From assembly GCA_023398105.1 (NCBI GenBank), contig JAEWST010000078.1, positions 1 through 64,000 of the forward strand: a stretch of 64,000 nt of DNA. Direction: 5' to 3'. Shown piece by piece: positions 62,570-64,000 of the stretch (the first letter of the stretch is position 1; every line of letters begins with the position of its first letter). Made by a program: the position numbers and the translations under genes. Origin of the DNA: Bacillota bacterium (GTDB lineage: Bacteria > Bacillota > Clostridia > Acetivibrionales > DSM-1351). A model generated the notes under the pieces. The model did not search any database. It was not told the DNA's origin and saw only the letters and a program-made list of their open reading frames with translations.

Positions 62570-63922
62570 ATGAAAGCTAAAATGTGTAGGGGCTTGCTTT
62601 TACTGATAACAGTACTTGTAGCTATAACAGCATGTTCAAGTAAAGTTAATGAAAATGATGCAAGCAAAAATAAAAACGCAAAAGCAGAGATAAAGATAGA
62701 TGTAATGAGTTCTGACTATTATATACTTGCAGCTATTAAGCAATTCAATGAAACGCATGAAGATATAAGCATAAACTATGGAGACGTAATTACTTATAGT
62801 GAGGAATATAAAAATAAGTACATAACTAGACTATCTGTAGGAGAAGGACCTGATATTATAAGGGTTTACCCTAGGATGGGGTTGTTAGCAGCTGTACATA
62901 AGACAGCCAATTCGGGAATTTTCTATGACCTTAATGAGTTTATTGAAAAAGATAAAAGCTTCAAGCTTTCAGATTACAACCAAAAGGTATTAGATAGTGG
63001 GATAATCAATGGAAAGAGATTTTTAATACCTTTACACTATAACTTCAGCACATATTTTGCAAAAGAAGGTGTCTTAAAGGAGAATGGCTTTACTACTGAG
63101 GGACAAGAGTATACTCTTGAGAACTTTGCCGATGAAGTATATGCATTTATGCAGAAAAATAAGAATGCTGAAAAGTACTTTATGACCCTGCACAATTTCA
63201 CTCTAAGTGATATTGTAAAAATCAGCGGACTTAGTTTTATTGATTTAACTAAAAAGAACGCAAAATTTGATTCTACAGAATTTGTAGATTTACTGAATAT
63301 TTATAAGAAGCTCTATTCGGTAGAAAAAGAAATTGCAAAGGATATAGGGTATTATGTTAGCATGGAGGATATTTTTGATAATTCTATAGTTTGCCCAGAT
63401 TTTAACAATGGTAATTCCTTGATTATAAATAACATGGATTCACAACTTTGGTCAAGAGATAAATACAATAGAGAAGTTAAAACTTATTTATTCCCTCAGT
63501 ATACAGATAAAAAGAGTATTCTGTTAGAACCTATAGAATATATGGCAATAAATACAAAATGTAAATATAAAAAAGAGGCTTTTGAATTCATTAAGTTACT
63601 TCTAACCGAAGAATATCAAAATTTATATAGTTATTTCTATATACCAGTTAATAATAATGCTTATTTAAACGGTGTAAACTTCTATATTAGTAACCTTGGT
63701 AATTCCCAAGTGGTTAGTGGCGAATACGATGCAGAAAAAAGGAAAGCACAGGTTAAAGAACAGTATGAAGAGATACAAAAAATCAGTGTATGCGATACTG
63801 TAGATGCACAAGTCTACGAAATTATCGACAACGAGGCAAAGTCTTTTATAGATGGAAAATTTAGTGCAGAGAAGACAGCAAAGATTATTCAAGATAAGGT
63901 AATGCTGTATTTAAATGAGTGA
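62570..63922 (+). CDS. Extracellular solute-binding lipoprotein 4
   Basis: This 450-residue lipoprotein is the closest relative of copy 3. An ATG at 62558 is only 1 nt from the GAAGGG ribosome site. The ATG at 62570 aligns with the start of copy 3 (MKAKMC against MKTKNR) and is preferred, although its spacing of 13 nt is long. The lipobox is ITAC. Conserved blocks are VGEGPDIIRVYP, DLNEFIEKDKSFKLSDYNQKVLDSG, NGKRFLIPLHYNFST and TAKIIQDKVMLYLNE. Differences from copy 3 cluster in the central region, where the ligand site of this fold lies. Beyond the stop the window ends with no further feature. Confidence 0.88.
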   Translation: MKAKMCRGLLLLITVLVAITACSSKVNENDASKNKNAKAEIKIDVMSSDYYILAAIKQFNETHEDISINYGDVITYSEEYKNKYITRLSVGEGPDIIRVYPRMGLLAAVHKTANSGIFYDLNEFIEKDKSFKLSDYNQKVLDSGIINGKRFLIPLHYNFSTYFAKEGVLKENGFTTEGQEYTLENFADEVYAFMQKNKNAEKYFMTLHNFTLSDIVKISGLSFIDLTKKNAKFDSTEFVDLLNIYKKLYSVEKEIAKDIGYYVSMEDIFDNSIVCPDFNNGNSLIINNMDSQLWSRDKYNREVKTYLFPQYTDKKSILLEPIEYMAINTKCKYKKEAFEFIKLLLTEEYQNLYSYFYIPVNNNAYLNGVNFYISNLGNSQVVSGEYDAEKRKAQVKEQYEEIQKISVCDTVDAQVYEIIDNEAKSFIDGKFSAEKTAKIIQDKVMLYLNE

Positions 63923-64000
63923 TTATAATAATTTATGAACAGGATGTAAAAAAATAGTAAACGATATCTTAATTCCAATGAGAAAAAAGCAATTAAGTGT

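Noticed and set aside
1..64000. tRNA or rRNA genes and a phage or integrase module
   Set aside because: I saw no cloverleaf with TTC-loop consensus, no rRNA signature and no integrase, transposase or phage structural gene on either strand.

Overview
The window is AT-rich, low-GC Firmicute DNA dominated by one very large cellulosome gene cluster (about positions 1-49,700). Gene order, type I dockerins with Ala-Ile/Ala-Leu recognition pairs, hydrophilic X2 modules, a membrane-anchored cohesin protein (OrfX type) and strong Shine-Dalgarno sites all point to a mesophilic cellulolytic Clostridium close to C. cellulolyticum, C. josui and C. papyrosolvens (Ruminiclostridium group). I cannot name the species.

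Positions 1-21,000 follow the classic cip-cel order with changes: the 3' end of scaffoldin A, GH48, GH8, GH9-CBM3c (Cel9G type), CBM4-Ig-GH9 (Cel9E type), orfX, GH9-CBM3c with two extra Ig-like modules, GH9-CBM3c (Cel9J type), GH9 (Cel9M type), then GH5 mannanase. Most intergenic spaces hold long stem-loops, mostly without a U-tract, which fits the RNA processing and stabilisation that sets subunit ratios in C. cellulolyticum. Positions 21,000-34,000 are an expansion: a dead dockerin gene, a GH8 xylanase-like enzyme, a dockerin relic, two CBM4-Ig-GH9 paralogues whose catalytic motifs are damaged, a PL1-dockerin-PL9 pectate lyase and a GH5 endoglucanase closed by a clear terminator. Positions 34,000-49,700 carry two further giant scaffoldins (7 and 8 cohesins, each with a CBM3) flanking a second GH48 gene. 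The secreted enzymes dock onto the scaffoldins, which bind crystalline cellulose through CBM3; OrfX could hold enzymes at the cell membrane.

Positions 49,700-57,600 are accessory DNA: a small lipoprotein with an odd start codon, a type II restriction-modification pair (C5-cytosine methylase plus Eco47II-family nuclease), an agr-like quorum-sensing module (AgrB, a sensor-like membrane protein without kinase, and a 47-residue AgrD), an XRE regulator, a candidate small RNA unit with a consensus promoter, an inverted repeat and a terminator, two small hypothetical genes, a 9-bp minisatellite and a RadC-family gene. Positions 57,600-64,000 hold four tandem paralogous solute-binding lipoproteins with no permease or ATPase, interspersed with copies of a short structured repeat element.
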